NCBI RefSeq assembly: GCF_000967725.1
Contig: NZ_JXYE01000002.1
Location: 124,001-188,000, forward strand
DNA: 64,000 bases
Reading direction: 5' to 3'
Origin: Loktanella sp. S4079
Lineage (GTDB): Bacteria > Pseudomonadota > Alphaproteobacteria > Rhodobacterales > Rhodobacteraceae
The number at the start of each line of letters is the position of its first letter. Positions within the stretch are counted from its first letter, which is position 1. Shown here in pieces: positions 28,506-38,050 of this stretch. The notes beneath the pieces were generated by a model that had not been told where the DNA came from, did no database searches, and was given only the letters and a program-made list of their open reading frames with translations. Position numbers and translations under genes: made by a program.

Positions 28506-30946
28506 TCTGCTGCTACCTTTGTAAAGTCGGCAAGTGGCTTGAATTCGTGCGAGTCGACACCTTTGCGGGCGCGTTCGGCCCATGGGTCAACTTGGTAGAA
28601 TTTCTGCGAATAGCGGAATCGTGCGGCGAGGGCAGCACGGTTTTCTAGATCGTCCGCGACCTGTTCTTTGACCCAGTCCAAACCGACCTTCGCGATCCAT
28701 TTATATGGGCGGTGCAGGTATTGCGCACCCTCGCGGTAAAGCTGGTAGAAGGCGCAAGCGACTTCAATTGCTTCTTCCTCGGTTGCGACCTGGATAAGCA
28801 ACTGCGCTTCTAGCAGGTCAAGACCAGCAGCCCCACCGACAAGGATCTGATAGCCGCTGTCGACGCAGACGATCCCCAGATCTTTACAGGTGGCCTCGGC
28901 GCAGTTGCGGGGACAACCCGTTACCGCCAATTTGAACTTATGCGGTGACCATGCGCCCCACATTTCGGATTCAATCTTGATCCCAAGTCCGGTCGAATCC
29001 TGCGTTCCAAAGCGGCAGTGATCAGTACCAACGCAGGTTTTCACCGTCCGCAGACCCTTGGCATAGGCTTGGCCAGACATCATGCCTGCTTCGCCCAGAT
29101 CATACCAAATTGCGGGCAGGTCTTCTTTTTTGACGCCCAAAAGGTCGATCCGCTGGCCGCCAGTCACTTTGACCGTTGGCACATTGTATTTATCAGCCGC
29201 ATCAGCAATCGCGCGCAACTCATCTGGGGTGGTTACACCGCCCAGCATCCGTGGAACGACAGAGTAGGTGCCGTCTTTTTGGATGTTGGCGTGGACACGT
29301 TCGTTGATAAAGCGCGACTTGCCGTCATCGACCTCTTCGCCGGGCCATGCGCAAACCAGATAATAGTTCAGTGCAGGGCGGCAGACGTGACACCCACCCG
29401 GAGATTTCCACTCTAGTTCCTGCATCACATGCGGGATGGTTTTGAGTTCTTTGGCGATGATCAGTTTGCGCACATCATCATGGGACAGATCCGTACACTT
29501 ACAGACTGTTTCTTTCTCGGGCATCTTAAAGTCGTCGCCCAAGGTAATGCCCAGAACTTGCGTCACTAGCCCCAAGCAAGACCCACAGGATGAGCCCGCC
29601 TTTGATGTTGCCTTTACCGCATCGAGTGTATCCGCACCGCCATTGATGGCCGCGATGATTTGACCTTTGGAAATGCCGTTACACCCACAGATTTCTGCAT
29701 CATCTGGTAAGGCTGCAACGGCTGCTAACGGGTCCATGGGGGTTCCCCCCTGATAGGCAGGCCCAAAGATCAGCGTATCACGCATATCGGACACATCTGT
29801 GGCGTCTTTGATCAAGCCATAGAACCAGTTGCTGTCGGCCGTGTCGCCATACATGACGGCGCCGATCACCTTATCAGATTTCAGAACCAAACGACGATAC
29901 ACACCGCGGGCAGGGTCGCGGAAAACGATGTCTTCGCGGTCGTCACCTTCGGCAAAATCGCCTGCGCTGAACAAATCACACCCTGTCACTTTCAATTTCG
30001 TGGACAGCTCGCGTTGAACGAATTTGGCCTCTTCCGCCAGCAGCGTTTTTGCAGCGACCTTTGCTTGGTCATACAGCGGCGCGACAAGCCCAAAGATCGC
30101 GCCATCATGTTCGACGCATTCCCCAACGGCGATGATGTCCCCGTCAGATGTCAGCATTTGGTCATCGACGTGGATGCCTTTGCCCACAGCCAACCCGATA
30201 TCTTGGGCCAGCTTTACATTTGGACGGATTCCCACTGCCATCACCAGCAGATCGCAGGGCAGTTCCGTGCCATCATCCAGCAAGAGTGCTTTGACCTTGC
30301 CATTTTCGCCCAAGATTTCCTTGGAGTTCGCATGGCAGCGGACCGTGATCCCCTTGTCAACGAGCGCTTTGCGCAGCAAGAAACCTGCGGCCTCGTCGAG
30401 TTGGCGTTCCATCAGGTGGCCCATGATGTGCACAACGGTCACATCGACGCCATGCGCGGCCATACCGGCTGCGGCCTCTAGGCCCAGCAGACCGCCACCG
30501 ATGACGACAACCTTGTTGCCTTCACCCATTGCCATCATTTGCTCCGTGTCTTCGAGGTCGCGATAGGCAATGACACCTTCGAGATCGTGACCGGGCAGCG
30601 GAATGATAAACGGGTTAGAGCCCGTGCCAAACATCAATTTGTCATAGGGAACTTCGTCACCGTTTTCCGAAATCACCACTTTACGTGCGCGATCAACATT
30701 GGCGACTTTTTCGCCAAATCGGCAGGTGACGCCATTTTCTTCGTACCATTCGGCGGTGTGCGTTACGATTTCATCGTAGGTCTTTTCCCCAGAAAGCACA
30801 GGGGACAGCATGATGCGGTTGTAGTTGCCACGTGGCTCTGCGTTGAACAGGGTCACATCATAGGCATTTGGATCGGCTTCAATCAGGTGTTCCAGCGCAC
30901 GGCCAGAGGCCATGCCGGCACCGATAATAACGAGTTTCTGTGTCAT
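28502..30946 (-). CDS. nirB: Nitrite reductase (NAD(P)H), large subunit
   Basis: Reduces nitrite to ammonium with NAD(P)H through FAD, iron-sulfur clusters and siroheme. Domain order in the 814 residues: FAD/NAD-binding (GAGMASGRALEHL at the N-terminus, VVVIGGGLLGLEAA near 150), two [2Fe-2S] BFD-like units (CGCNGISKGQ...SSCGSCLG and CKCTDLSHDD), and the siroheme-[4Fe-4S] domain with Cys in TCVGTDHCRFG near 638-644 and CPRNCAEATC near 677. The ATG at 30946 lies 4 bp after the stop of the ATP-binding gene; a longer frame to 31099 would overlap that gene. Confidence 0.95.
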   Translation of the reverse strand: MTQKLVIIGAGMASGRALEHLIEADPNAYDVTLFNAEPRGNYNRIMLSPVLSGEKTYDEIVTHTAEWYEENGVTCRFGEKVANVDRARKVVISENGDEVPYDKLMFGTGSNPFIIPLPGHDLEGVIAYRDLEDTEQMMAMGEGNKVVVIGGGLLGLEAAAGMAAHGVDVTVVHIMGHLMERQLDEAAGFLLRKALVDKGITVRCHANSKEILGENGKVKALLLDDGTELPCDLLVMAVGIRPNVKLAQDIGLAVGKGIHVDDQMLTSDGDIIAVGECVEHDGAIFGLVAPLYDQAKVAAKTLLAEEAKFVQRELSTKLKVTGCDLFSAGDFAEGDDREDIVFRDPARGVYRRLVLKSDKVIGAVMYGDTADSNWFYGLIKDATDVSDMRDTLIFGPAYQGGTPMDPLAAVAALPDDAEICGCNGISKGQIIAAINGGADTLDAVKATSKAGSSCGSCLGLVTQVLGITLGDDFKMPEKETVCKCTDLSHDDVRKLIIAKELKTIPHVMQELEWKSPGGCHVCRPALNYYLVCAWPGEEVDDGKSRFINERVHANIQKDGTYSVVPRMLGGVTTPDELRAIADAADKYNVPTVKVTGGQRIDLLGVKKEDLPAIWYDLGEAGMMSGQAYAKGLRTVKTCVGTDHCRFGTQDSTGLGIKIESEMWGAWSPHKFKLAVTGCPRNCAEATCKDLGIVCVDSGYQILVGGAAGLDLLEAQLLIQVATEEEAIEVACAFYQLYREGAQYLHRPYKWIAKVGLDWVKEQVADDLENRAALAARFRYSQKFYQVDPWAERARKGVDSHEFKPLADFTKVAAE

Positions 30947-30950
30947 CGGT

Positions 30951-32627
30951 TTACTCCGCTGCAATCGATTGTGGCTTTGGTTTCGGTTTTGCCCCGTGTT
31001 CGTATTCCTCAAGGAAATCCAAAACCTCTTGGCGGTAGGTGTAGTAGTCTGGGTGCTCAAGAAGCGCCTTGCGGGTGCGTGGGCGCGGCAGTTTGACATC
31101 AGTGATCTGACCGATGGTGGCCTGTGGCCCGTTGGTCATCATGACGACCCGGTCGGCCAGCAAAATCGCCTCATCCACGTCGTGGGTGACGCAGATCGCG
31201 GTGACCTTGGTGCGCGACCAGACTTCCATCAGAACTTCTTGAAGTTCCCAACGTGTCAGACTGTCGAGCATCCCAAAGGGTTCATCCAGCAGCAGCAATT
31301 TTGGCGACAGGGCAAAGGCCCGTGCGATACCAACGCGTTGCTTCATGCCGTTTGACATACTGGCGGCAGACTTATCCATGCTGTCGGCAAGTCCGACGCG
31401 TTCAAGATAGTATTCGACAACATCTTGGCGTTCGGCTTGCGAAGCCTTGGGGTACACTTTGTCCACGCCAATCGCGACGTTTTCCTTGGCCGTAAGCCAC
31501 GGGAACAGGTTGGGCGACTGGAACACAACGGCGCGTTCTGGATCAGCCCCTTGAACATCCCAACCGTCCAGACGGATTGCGCCTTTGGAGATTGGGTTCA
31601 AGCCAGCGGCCATCGTCAGAACCGTGGATTTCCCGCAGCCAGAGTGGCCAATAAGGCTGATGAATTCGCCTTTGTTGACCTTGAGGTCGAAGTCTTCGAC
31701 CACCGTGAGTGGGCCTTTGGGGGTTGGGTAAATCTTATGCAGCTTTGAAAAGGTCAAGAAACCATCGTCACGGACGCTTTCTTGGGCCCTTGCGACCGCT
31801 GCGGGCACACCGTGGATTGGGGTCACGTCAGGCAGCAGGCGCGAACCTTCGACCTTTGCTGCGATCCCTTTGTCCATAAGGTATTTCGTGACATCCGCGC
31901 GCAGCTTCTTAAAGCCGTCGTGGTTATTCATTTCGCTACGTTCACGTGGACGTGGAATGTCAACGCTGAATTCTTCGCCCAGTGTCCCATCGGGGTTGAG
32001 CGCGATGATCCGGTCGGCCAGAACAATAGCCTCGTCCACATCGTTGGTGATCAGGACGCAGGTCTTTTTGTCGGCTTCCCAGATGTGTTCGATCTCGTCA
32101 GCAAGGTTCGCACGTGTCAGCGCATCAAGCGCAGACAGCGGTTCATCGAGCAGCAGAACTTCTGGGTTCATCGCCAAGGCACGAGCCACGTTGACGCGCT
32201 GACGCATACCGCCCGATAGTTCGGCGGGACGGCGCTGCACCGCGTGGCTCAGGCCAACCATTTTGACGTAGTGTGCGACTTTCTCGGCCTTTTCGGCCTT
32301 AGGCATGTTGGGAAACACACTGTCGAGCGCCAGTTGCACGTTGCCGCCAACTGTCAGCCAAGGCATCAAAGAGTAGTTCTGAAAGATCACGCCACGTTCG
32401 GGACCGGGGCCAGCGATGGGGGCACCTTTGAAGGTTACGCTGCCGGTGGTGGGCTGTTCTAGCCCAGCCATCAGGTTGATCAATGTGGTTTTCCCTGTGC
32501 CGGAAAAACCGAGGAGGACGAGGAACTCTCCCTCTTTGACTTCGAGATTGATGTTCTTGAGAACATCGGCCTGTTGCAGACCTTCTCCAAAGCTTTTGGA
32601 TACGTTATCGAACTTGAGAATGCTCAT
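30951..32627 (-). CDS. nasD: Nitrate ABC transporter, ATP-binding protein with two fused ATPase domains
   Basis: The energy source of the nitrate importer, 558 residues with two complete ATPase domains in tandem: the first has Walker A GFSGTGKTTL (about 39-48), signature LSGGMRQR and LLLDEPLSALD; the second, beginning near residue 297 (FLTFSKLHKIY), has GHSGCGKST, a divergent signature MSNGMKQR and LLLDEPFGMLD. In cyanobacteria this role is split between NrtC and NrtD, and here one gene covers both. The ATG at 32627 lies 4 bp after nrtB; an upstream in-frame ATG is rejected for overlapping nrtB. Names NrtC/NrtD or NasD are used in the field. Confidence 0.93.
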   Translation of the reverse strand: MSILKFDNVSKSFGEGLQQADVLKNINLEVKEGEFLVLLGFSGTGKTTLINLMAGLEQPTTGSVTFKGAPIAGPGPERGVIFQNYSLMPWLTVGGNVQLALDSVFPNMPKAEKAEKVAHYVKMVGLSHAVQRRPAELSGGMRQRVNVARALAMNPEVLLLDEPLSALDALTRANLADEIEHIWEADKKTCVLITNDVDEAIVLADRIIALNPDGTLGEEFSVDIPRPRERSEMNNHDGFKKLRADVTKYLMDKGIAAKVEGSRLLPDVTPIHGVPAAVARAQESVRDDGFLTFSKLHKIYPTPKGPLTVVEDFDLKVNKGEFISLIGHSGCGKSTVLTMAAGLNPISKGAIRLDGWDVQGADPERAVVFQSPNLFPWLTAKENVAIGVDKVYPKASQAERQDVVEYYLERVGLADSMDKSAASMSNGMKQRVGIARAFALSPKLLLLDEPFGMLDSLTRWELQEVLMEVWSRTKVTAICVTHDVDEAILLADRVVMMTNGPQATIGQITDVKLPRPRTRKALLEHPDYYTYRQEVLDFLEEYEHGAKPKPKPQSIAAE

Positions 32628-32631
32628 GATC

Positions 32632-33705
32632 TTACCGCTTCTCTGAGAAGGTGAACATGGATTGCAGAGCATACATAACCCGGTCGAGCATGAACCCGAT
32701 GATACCGATGGTCAGAACAGCAACCATGATTTTAGCAAGCGATTGCGAAGAGCCGTTTTGGAATTCATCCCAGACGAATTTGCCAAGACCAGGGTTCTGC
32801 GCCAGCATTTCAGCGGCAATCAAAACCATCCAGCCAACACCCAGCGACAGGCGCAGACCTGTAAAGATCAGTGGCAGCGCAGAAGGCAGAACCAACTTAG
32901 TGATCTTGGTGTAGGTGTTCATTTTCAGAACTTTTGAAACAGAAACCAGATCCTTGTCGATGCTAGCCACACCAAGCGCGGTGTTGATCAGCGTGGGCCA
33001 CAGTGAACAAAGGGTCACGGTGATCGCCGAGACAAGGAATGATTTTGAGAACATCCCGTCGTTTGTCGCGTAAACGGCGGATACGACCATCGTCACAATC
33101 GGCAACCAAGCGAGGGGTGATACCGGTTTAAAGATTTGGATCATTGGGTTCAGCGCAGCGTTTGCTGTGGGGCTAAGGCCGGCCATGATACCCAGTGGGA
33201 TCGCAACGACAGAGGCAATCAAAAAGCCAAAGAATACGGTTTTGATCGAGGTCCAAATTTGGTCGTAATAAGTCGGTTTACCTGTGTAGGGGCGGTCGCG
33301 AACCTTATCCATATCTCCATTCGCGATATGCTCGGCGTTGCGGGCTTCTTGGCGCTCGTAAAAGGCGGCTTCTTTTTCGCCTTCGCGGATCGCATCGGCG
33401 TGCAGATTGCCAACTTGTTCCCAAACTTGGGCAGGGCCGGGGATCGCACCGAGAGACGTTTGAACCTTGGGCGCCAGCGTGCCCCAAGCAATCAGGAAAA
33501 TACCAATCGCAAGGACCGGAACCCCAAGCAAACGCCAGATTTCTGAAACCTGTGCGCGCGGGTTATCACCTGCGATGGCCTTAAGAATAGGGGTCACCCA
33601 AGACAGGCCCAAAACTTGGAACCATGCGTCTGCCTTGTTGATCCTTGTAAAACGGCGAGCGCGGCGTGCCTCGGCGTCAAGGGTATCTGGGTCGATTGCG
33701 GTCAT
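32632..33705 (-). CDS. nrtB: Nitrate ABC transporter, permease
   Basis: The inner-membrane channel of the nitrate importer, 357 residues. About six membrane segments follow a cytoplasmic N-terminus of about 60 residues, and a long periplasmic-like insert (residues about 80-140, ending YTGKPTYYDQIW) is typical of NrtB-type permeases. The binding-protein-dependent transport loop with the conserved Gly (ISLGVG pattern about 280) is near the C-terminus. It is the second gene after nrtA, separated by a 75-bp gap with a strong hairpin (33745-33768). Confidence 0.93.
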   Translation of the reverse strand: MTAIDPDTLDAEARRARRFTRINKADAWFQVLGLSWVTPILKAIAGDNPRAQVSEIWRLLGVPVLAIGIFLIAWGTLAPKVQTSLGAIPGPAQVWEQVGNLHADAIREGEKEAAFYERQEARNAEHIANGDMDKVRDRPYTGKPTYYDQIWTSIKTVFFGFLIASVVAIPLGIMAGLSPTANAALNPMIQIFKPVSPLAWLPIVTMVVSAVYATNDGMFSKSFLVSAITVTLCSLWPTLINTALGVASIDKDLVSVSKVLKMNTYTKITKLVLPSALPLIFTGLRLSLGVGWMVLIAAEMLAQNPGLGKFVWDEFQNGSSQSLAKIMVAVLTIGIIGFMLDRVMYALQSMFTFSEKR

Positions 33706-33744
33706 GATGCTGTTGTCCTGTGGTCTGTAAGGGCAAGAGAGGGT

Positions 33745-33768
33745 CCCACCCCCAAGCGTGGGGGTGGG
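33745..33768 (-). other. Strong hairpin between nrtA and nrtB
   Basis: CCCACCCCCA (33745-33754) pairs perfectly with 33759-33768 around an AGCG loop, in the short gap between nrtA and nrtB on the minus strand. It lacks a clear U-tract, so it looks less like a full stop and more like an mRNA-processing or attenuation structure that leaves excess nrtA message, which would suit a binding protein needed in surplus. Confidence 0.6.
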
Positions 33769-33780
33769 GATTTATGGTGG

Positions 33781-35151
33781 TTAGCCTTGGATTTCGTTAC
33801 CAACGATGATCTGCTCGCCTTTGAGGCCGATTGGCAGGCTGTCCAGATATGCGTTTGGTGTGCGGCCGTCGTATGGAATGCCGTCGATGATATCTTCTGC
33901 AGGTGTTGGGGCCTTGAAGCCGTCTGTATCCCAAGGGAAGTCAGCTTCGTTTGCCATACCTTCGTCAACCAGCAGACGTGCAGCTTGCAGATAGATGTCT
34001 GGGCGATACACATTTTGAGCTGTTTCGATGAACCATTCGTCAGACTTTGGCTCGGCGATTTGGCCCCAGCGGCGCATCTGCGTCAGATACCAGATGGCAT
34101 CTGAATAGTAGGGGTAGGTCGCGTTGTAACGGAAGAACACGTTAAAGTCTGGCACTTCACGAACGTCGCCTTTTTCGTACTCGAAAGTACCAGTCATAGA
34201 GTTCGCGATCACTTCGTAATCTGCGCCAACATATTCAGACCGCGCCAGAATTTCGACGGCTTCTTCGCGGTTGGCGTTGTCGTTTTCATCCAGCCACATC
34301 GCTGCACGGATCAGGGCTTTGGTCAGTGCCAATGTGGTATTTGGGTTTTCCTCGACAAATTCTGCAGACAGGCCAAAGACTTTCTCTGGGTTGTTTTTCC
34401 ACAGTTCATAGTCAGTGATGACGGGAACGCCGATGCCTTTGAATACCGCAGCTTGGTTCCATGGCTCACCCACGCAGTAACCAAAGATTGTACCCGCTTC
34501 GAGCGTTGCAGGCATCTGCGGAGGAGGTGTCACAGAGAGCAAGACGTCAGCACCAATTTGCCCGCTAATGTCGTCGCTCGAATAATAGCCAGGCTCGATC
34601 CCGCCAGCGGCCAGCCAGTAGCGCAGTTCGTAGTTGTGTGTCGAAACCGGGAACACCATGCCCATGTTGAATGGGATACCTTGGTCCTTGTAATCTTCGA
34701 CAACAGGGGCCAATGCGCTTGCGCTGATTGGGTGCTGCGGACGACCGTCATCCATCAAAGGAATATTTGGCTTCATCTGCTCCCAGATTTCGTTGGAAAC
34801 CGTGATGCCGTTGCCGTTCAAGTCCATTGAGAAAGGTGTCACGATATGTGCTTCGGTACCAAAGCCGATCGTTGCGGCCAATGGCTGACCGGCGAGCATA
34901 TGCGCACCGTCAAGCTGGCCATCAATCACGCCGTCCAGCAAAACTTTCCAGTTTGCTTGCGCTTCCAGCGTGACATAGAGGCCTTCGTCTTCGAAGTAGC
35001 CGTTTTCGTAGGCCACAGCCAAAGGCGCCATGTCTGTCAGCTTGATGAAGCCGAATGTCAGGTCTTCTTTTTCAAGGTCAAGCGTTTGACCAATCGCTGT
35101 GGTGCCAAGAAGAACACTGGCTGTAAGCGCTAGTGGGAGGGTCTTTAGCAT
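33781..35151 (-). CDS. nrtA: Nitrate ABC transporter, substrate-binding protein
   Basis: A periplasmic nitrate-binding protein of the CmpA/NrtA family, 456 residues. A Sec signal peptide opens it ([23 protein letters not shown]), then the family's [21 protein letters not shown] run at about 27-47. I choose the ATG at 35151 with an AAAGGA site upstream; a longer frame to 35295 would cover the leader structure and lack a signal peptide. It delivers nitrate to NrtB-NasD. Its messenger passes through the leader at 35186-35277 first, so it is under NasT control. Confidence 0.94.
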   Translation of the reverse strand: MLKTLPLALTASVLLGTTAIGQTLDLEKEDLTFGFIKLTDMAPLAVAYENGYFEDEGLYVTLEAQANWKVLLDGVIDGQLDGAHMLAGQPLAATIGFGTEAHIVTPFSMDLNGNGITVSNEIWEQMKPNIPLMDDGRPQHPISASALAPVVEDYKDQGIPFNMGMVFPVSTHNYELRYWLAAGGIEPGYYSSDDISGQIGADVLLSVTPPPQMPATLEAGTIFGYCVGEPWNQAAVFKGIGVPVITDYELWKNNPEKVFGLSAEFVEENPNTTLALTKALIRAAMWLDENDNANREEAVEILARSEYVGADYEVIANSMTGTFEYEKGDVREVPDFNVFFRYNATYPYYSDAIWYLTQMRRWGQIAEPKSDEWFIETAQNVYRPDIYLQAARLLVDEGMANEADFPWDTDGFKAPTPAEDIIDGIPYDGRTPNAYLDSLPIGLKGEQIIVGNEIQG

Positions 35152-35185
35152 TTTCGCGGTCCTTTCCGAGTTTCGCGGCAAAATG

Positions 35186-35277
35186 AAAAAAGCCGCCCGA
35201 TAGATCCGCGCAGGGAGGATTGCGCAGAGGTACCGAGCGGCTTTGCTCAAATATGATGTCGCCATTCCGTGGAGACA
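35186..35277 (-). promoter_or_regulatory. Leader with intrinsic terminator, probable NasT antitermination target
   Basis: On the minus strand, in the 35-126 bp before nrtA, a small hairpin comes first (35257-35277: TGTC/GACA and CCA/TGG with one mismatch). A larger terminator follows: a 9-bp stem (35234-35242 with 35191-35199, one G-U pair) enclosing an inner 7-bp hairpin (35221-35227 with 35206-35212) and ending in six U (35186-35191). Two hairpins of which the second forms a terminator is the arrangement recognised by ANTAR proteins. nasT encodes such a protein just upstream. That NasT binds here is inference from family knowledge. Confidence 0.75.
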
Positions 35278-35366
35278 TTTTAAAAAAGACGTCATTGCCT
35301 TTGTTGAGACCCATCATGGGCGATTGGCAGGGCTATTCAAGCTGATGGGTAAACGGATCGTTTCGA

Positions 35367-35387
35367 AAATGCTGCGGTACAGCATTT
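35367..35387. promoter_or_regulatory. Palindrome between nasS and nrtA
   Basis: AAATGCTG (35367-35374) and CAGCATTT (35380-35387) form a perfect 8-bp inverted repeat with a 5-bp spacer, 14 bp downstream of the nasS stop and upstream of the nrtA leader. It could be a regulator operator for the nrtA promoter or a weak terminator of nasT-nasS. No sigma-54 -24/-12 pair in the right orientation was found. Confidence 0.4.
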
Positions 35388-35400
35388 GCACATTTTTTAA

Positions 35401-36579
35401 TCAGTCTTCGGCGTCGAAGTCGAATATCGCGCCATCAAAGAATGCGTCTGGACCCAGAATCAGCTGCCCTTTTGTCGACTTCACAGCCAGAGGATTCTTG
35501 AGGGCACCCTCTACCTTGGCTGATGCACCCGGCATGTCGACACCCAGCGCTGATAGGTTTCCACGGTACAGATCAGAGCGAAAACACGCCTTGCCGCGAC
35601 GTGTTGCTTCGTCTTGATCTAGTCCACACCACGCAGCGATCCGTTCCGAAATCCACGCGGCCTGACTGCGCCACGGAAAGTTGGCTGCATTGTTGTTAAA
35701 AAACAGAAAATGTGGGGGCGAGACAGGTTTTGCGCCCAAGCATGGTACGATTTGTGCGGAAATCGCGGGGTCAATTGCCTCATGCGGAAGGTCAATATGT
35801 TGGCTGCGGGCAAGTATCTCGACGGCCAGCGGTTTGTTCCCCGGATCATCAAGCCATTGCGTCGCGCGATAGATCGCGCGCATCAGACCGTTGCACAGGG
35901 TTGGGTTCTGTTCGATCCAGTCGCGCGTGGCGCCCAGTACTTTCTCGGGGGCAAATTGCCAAATGGACGAACCCGGTAGGATCAGGCTGGCTACACCTTG
36001 CTGCACTGCGGCAGTCCCCCACGGTTCGCCGACGCAAAACATGTCTAGGGTGCCGTTGGACACCGCCTGAGCCATGCGCGGGGGCGGCACAGTAATAATT
36101 TCGACGCGTTTGCTGCGGAATGAAGGGTGCACTGATAACCAGTGTTCCAGCAGCATCCGGTGCATCGAAAATGGGAAGGGAATACCAATGCGGATGGTTT
36201 TGCGCCCCGATGCAAATAACGCCGTAGCCGCCGCTGCTGGGCTCTCGAAATCGCTGCTCCAGCCAGTTTTTTCCATATCCCGCGCAAGATCATTAGAGAC
36301 ACCAATGACGGTCCCGTTCACCGAAAGAACCATAAGAGCGTCAACATTCGTGGGCATCCCGCTTTGGCCCAATGTCATCGCGATTGGCATGGGGGACAGC
36401 ATATGTGCCACATCAATCTGACCCAGTGCCAGCAAGTCGCGCAAAGCGGACCATGACGGTTGTTTAATCAGTTGCAGATTGATGCCTTCATCCTGCGCAA
36501 AGAGCAGTTCGCGCGCGATGATAAGCGGGGCTGCGTCGATAAGGGGCAGAAAGCCGCATGTGACCGTGTGCTCGTTCAT
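35401..36579 (-). CDS. nasS: Cytosolic nitrate sensor NasS
   Basis: A CmpA/NrtA-type ligand-binding protein of 392 residues without a signal peptide, so it should work in the cytoplasm. The opening TVTCGFLPLIDAAPLIIAREL and the SALRDLLALGQIDVAHMLSP run (about 45-64) are typical of NasS. It is expected to hold NasT inactive and release it when nitrate or nitrite binds. Its ATG overlaps the nasT stop by 4 nt, consistent with a stoichiometric partner. Confidence 0.9.
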   Translation of the reverse strand: MNEHTVTCGFLPLIDAAPLIIARELLFAQDEGINLQLIKQPSWSALRDLLALGQIDVAHMLSPMPIAMTLGQSGMPTNVDALMVLSVNGTVIGVSNDLARDMEKTGWSSDFESPAAAATALFASGRKTIRIGIPFPFSMHRMLLEHWLSVHPSFRSKRVEIITVPPPRMAQAVSNGTLDMFCVGEPWGTAAVQQGVASLILPGSSIWQFAPEKVLGATRDWIEQNPTLCNGLMRAIYRATQWLDDPGNKPLAVEILARSQHIDLPHEAIDPAISAQIVPCLGAKPVSPPHFLFFNNNAANFPWRSQAAWISERIAAWCGLDQDEATRRGKACFRSDLYRGNLSALGVDMPGASAKVEGALKNPLAVKSTKGQLILGPDAFFDGAIFDFDAED

Positions 36580-37160
36580 CCCAGCAAATCCGCCGCTGTA
36601 ACCAACGCCTGCGCCACATCAATGACTTTGCGGCCCTGATCCATCGCTGTTTTGCGCAAGAGGCTATAGGCCTCTTCTTCGGTGACACCGCGCGCATTCA
36701 TCAAAAGCCCTTTGGCGCGGTCAATCGTCTTGCGATCCGTCAGAGCCTGTTTCGCGGCATCAAGTTCATGCCGCATACGCTCAACCATTTTGAAACGTGC
36801 GATAGCCGTCTCAAGAACTGGTTTAATGCGATTTTTCTGAAGTCCGTCAACGACATAGGCGCTCACCCCGGCCGAGATAGCCGCATGGGTCAATTCGGCG
36901 TCCGATCTATCAACGAACATTGCGACAGGGCGAGACTGGGCAGAGGACACATTGCCGATATGCTCGAGCGTATCCCGATCAGGATGGGCCAGATCAATCA
37001 GTACAATGTCAGGGTCAACTTCGTTCAGTTTTGGCGCCAGCGCCGAAACGTCCGATACAACAAACACGTTTCCCCATCCACCTTCTTTGAGTGCGTCAAT
37101 AATATCTTGGGCACGCGTGGCATCAGGTTCAACAACCAGAATCTTAAGAGCTACGTCCAT
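36576..37160 (-). CDS. nasT: ANTAR-domain response regulator NasT
   Basis: A transcription antiterminator of 194 residues: an N-terminal receiver domain with acceptor D56 (DIVLIDLAHPD) and an RNA-binding ANTAR helical bundle at about 130-190 (AKQALTDRKTIDRAKGLLMN, YSLLRKTAMDQGRK). It should bind the leader in front of nrtA and prevent its terminator from forming when NasS is bound to nitrate. First gene of the regulatory pair, with an upstream gap of about 120 bp to the next gene. No kinase is needed in known NasS/NasT systems. Confidence 0.93.
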   Translation of the reverse strand: MDVALKILVVEPDATRAQDIIDALKEGGWGNVFVVSDVSALAPKLNEVDPDIVLIDLAHPDRDTLEHIGNVSSAQSRPVAMFVDRSDAELTHAAISAGVSAYVVDGLQKNRIKPVLETAIARFKMVERMRHELDAAKQALTDRKTIDRAKGLLMNARGVTEEEAYSLLRKTAMDQGRKVIDVAQALVTAADLLG

Positions 37161-37279
37161 AGCGATGAACTAGCACATTGATCGGGGTGGGGTAGCCGTA
37201 CCAGCAGTTTCGCTGAAGCGCATTTCGCAATGATTAAAATGACGTCATGTTGGTGGCGTTGTGCTGAATTTGGGTGCAT

Positions 37280-38050
37280 CTATCGCATTGATTTGCGTTT
37301 TTCCGCGATTGCCTCGTCGACTTTTGACTTAAAGCTAAGTGTCGCGCCTCGCATCATCTCTAGCATCTCAGGATATGACTTGCCGTTGTCCAATTCGTCG
37401 AACCAGTTCGATGGTGACGCAAAGTGTGGCGCAAGGCGATAGCCCTTAAATTTGTTCGAAAATGGTACGCAGATAGTTTTGCGCCCCATTAGCAGTGCCC
37501 AATAAACACCATGGTATGAATTTGAAACCACCGTCTGGCCACTTGCAATGAACGAGAGAGCTTCGTCGAGAGAGCCACACAGGTTATCTTTCACTGGGAT
37601 ATGGTCTGGTACTTGGAGCTTCATCTTAGGAGATTTTCCAGCATGACTGTAAAATACAACTTCGTGCGTTGGCTCTGTAACTTTGTCGAAAAGCGGCGAC
37701 ATGCAGCTAGGGCAGGGCGCATAGGTGTATCGATTGTCGCCATAATCACGTGAACCGATGATATCCATTTTGCGCTTGGAACGCATATGCCGGGGCGAGA
37801 TCGGAAATGTTTGGTTTGTTCCAACACCCCAAGCAATATTAAGTGCGCTCTGCTCGCGCATGACACCGGCGTACCGCGACAGCCCGCCAAACACCTGACC
37901 ACCACCATAAATACCAATATCATAGCTCGGCGTGTCATCCTTGCGCAGGTCAGAAACTGTCGCATCACCCCAGTCAAAGTAATCATAAGGCGAACAGGAG
38001 CGATCACCGACATTTGGTGTGTCGCGCAAATGCTGAAAGTGAATTTTCAT
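37280..38050 (-). CDS. Polysaccharide pyruvyl transferase-like protein
   Basis: A 256-residue protein resembling the polysaccharide pyruvyltransferase/ExoV family: NVGDRSCSPYDYF near residues 14-26 (family motif NxGD), IGIYGGGQVFGG (about 47-58), SRDYGDNRYTY and the C-terminal SNSYHGVYWALLMGRKT loop. It likely attaches a pyruvate ketal or a related group to a surface glycan. The ATG at 38050 overlaps the stop of the glycosyltransferase gene by 4 nt. An earlier in-frame start at 38158 would lie inside the glycosyltransferase gene. Confidence 0.75.
   Translation of the reverse strand: MKIHFQHLRDTPNVGDRSCSPYDYFDWGDATVSDLRKDDTPSYDIGIYGGGQVFGGLSRYAGVMREQSALNIAWGVGTNQTFPISPRHMRSKRKMDIIGSRDYGDNRYTYAPCPSCMSPLFDKVTEPTHEVVFYSHAGKSPKMKLQVPDHIPVKDNLCGSLDEALSFIASGQTVVSNSYHGVYWALLMGRKTICVPFSNKFKGYRLAPHFASPSNWFDELDNGKSYPEMLEMMRGATLSFKSKVDEAIAEKRKSMR

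Noticed and set aside
35300..35360. Possible sigma-54 promoter near nrtA
   Set aside because: The only TGGCA-like match lies on the plus strand, pointing away from nrtA, and lacks a proper GC at -12.
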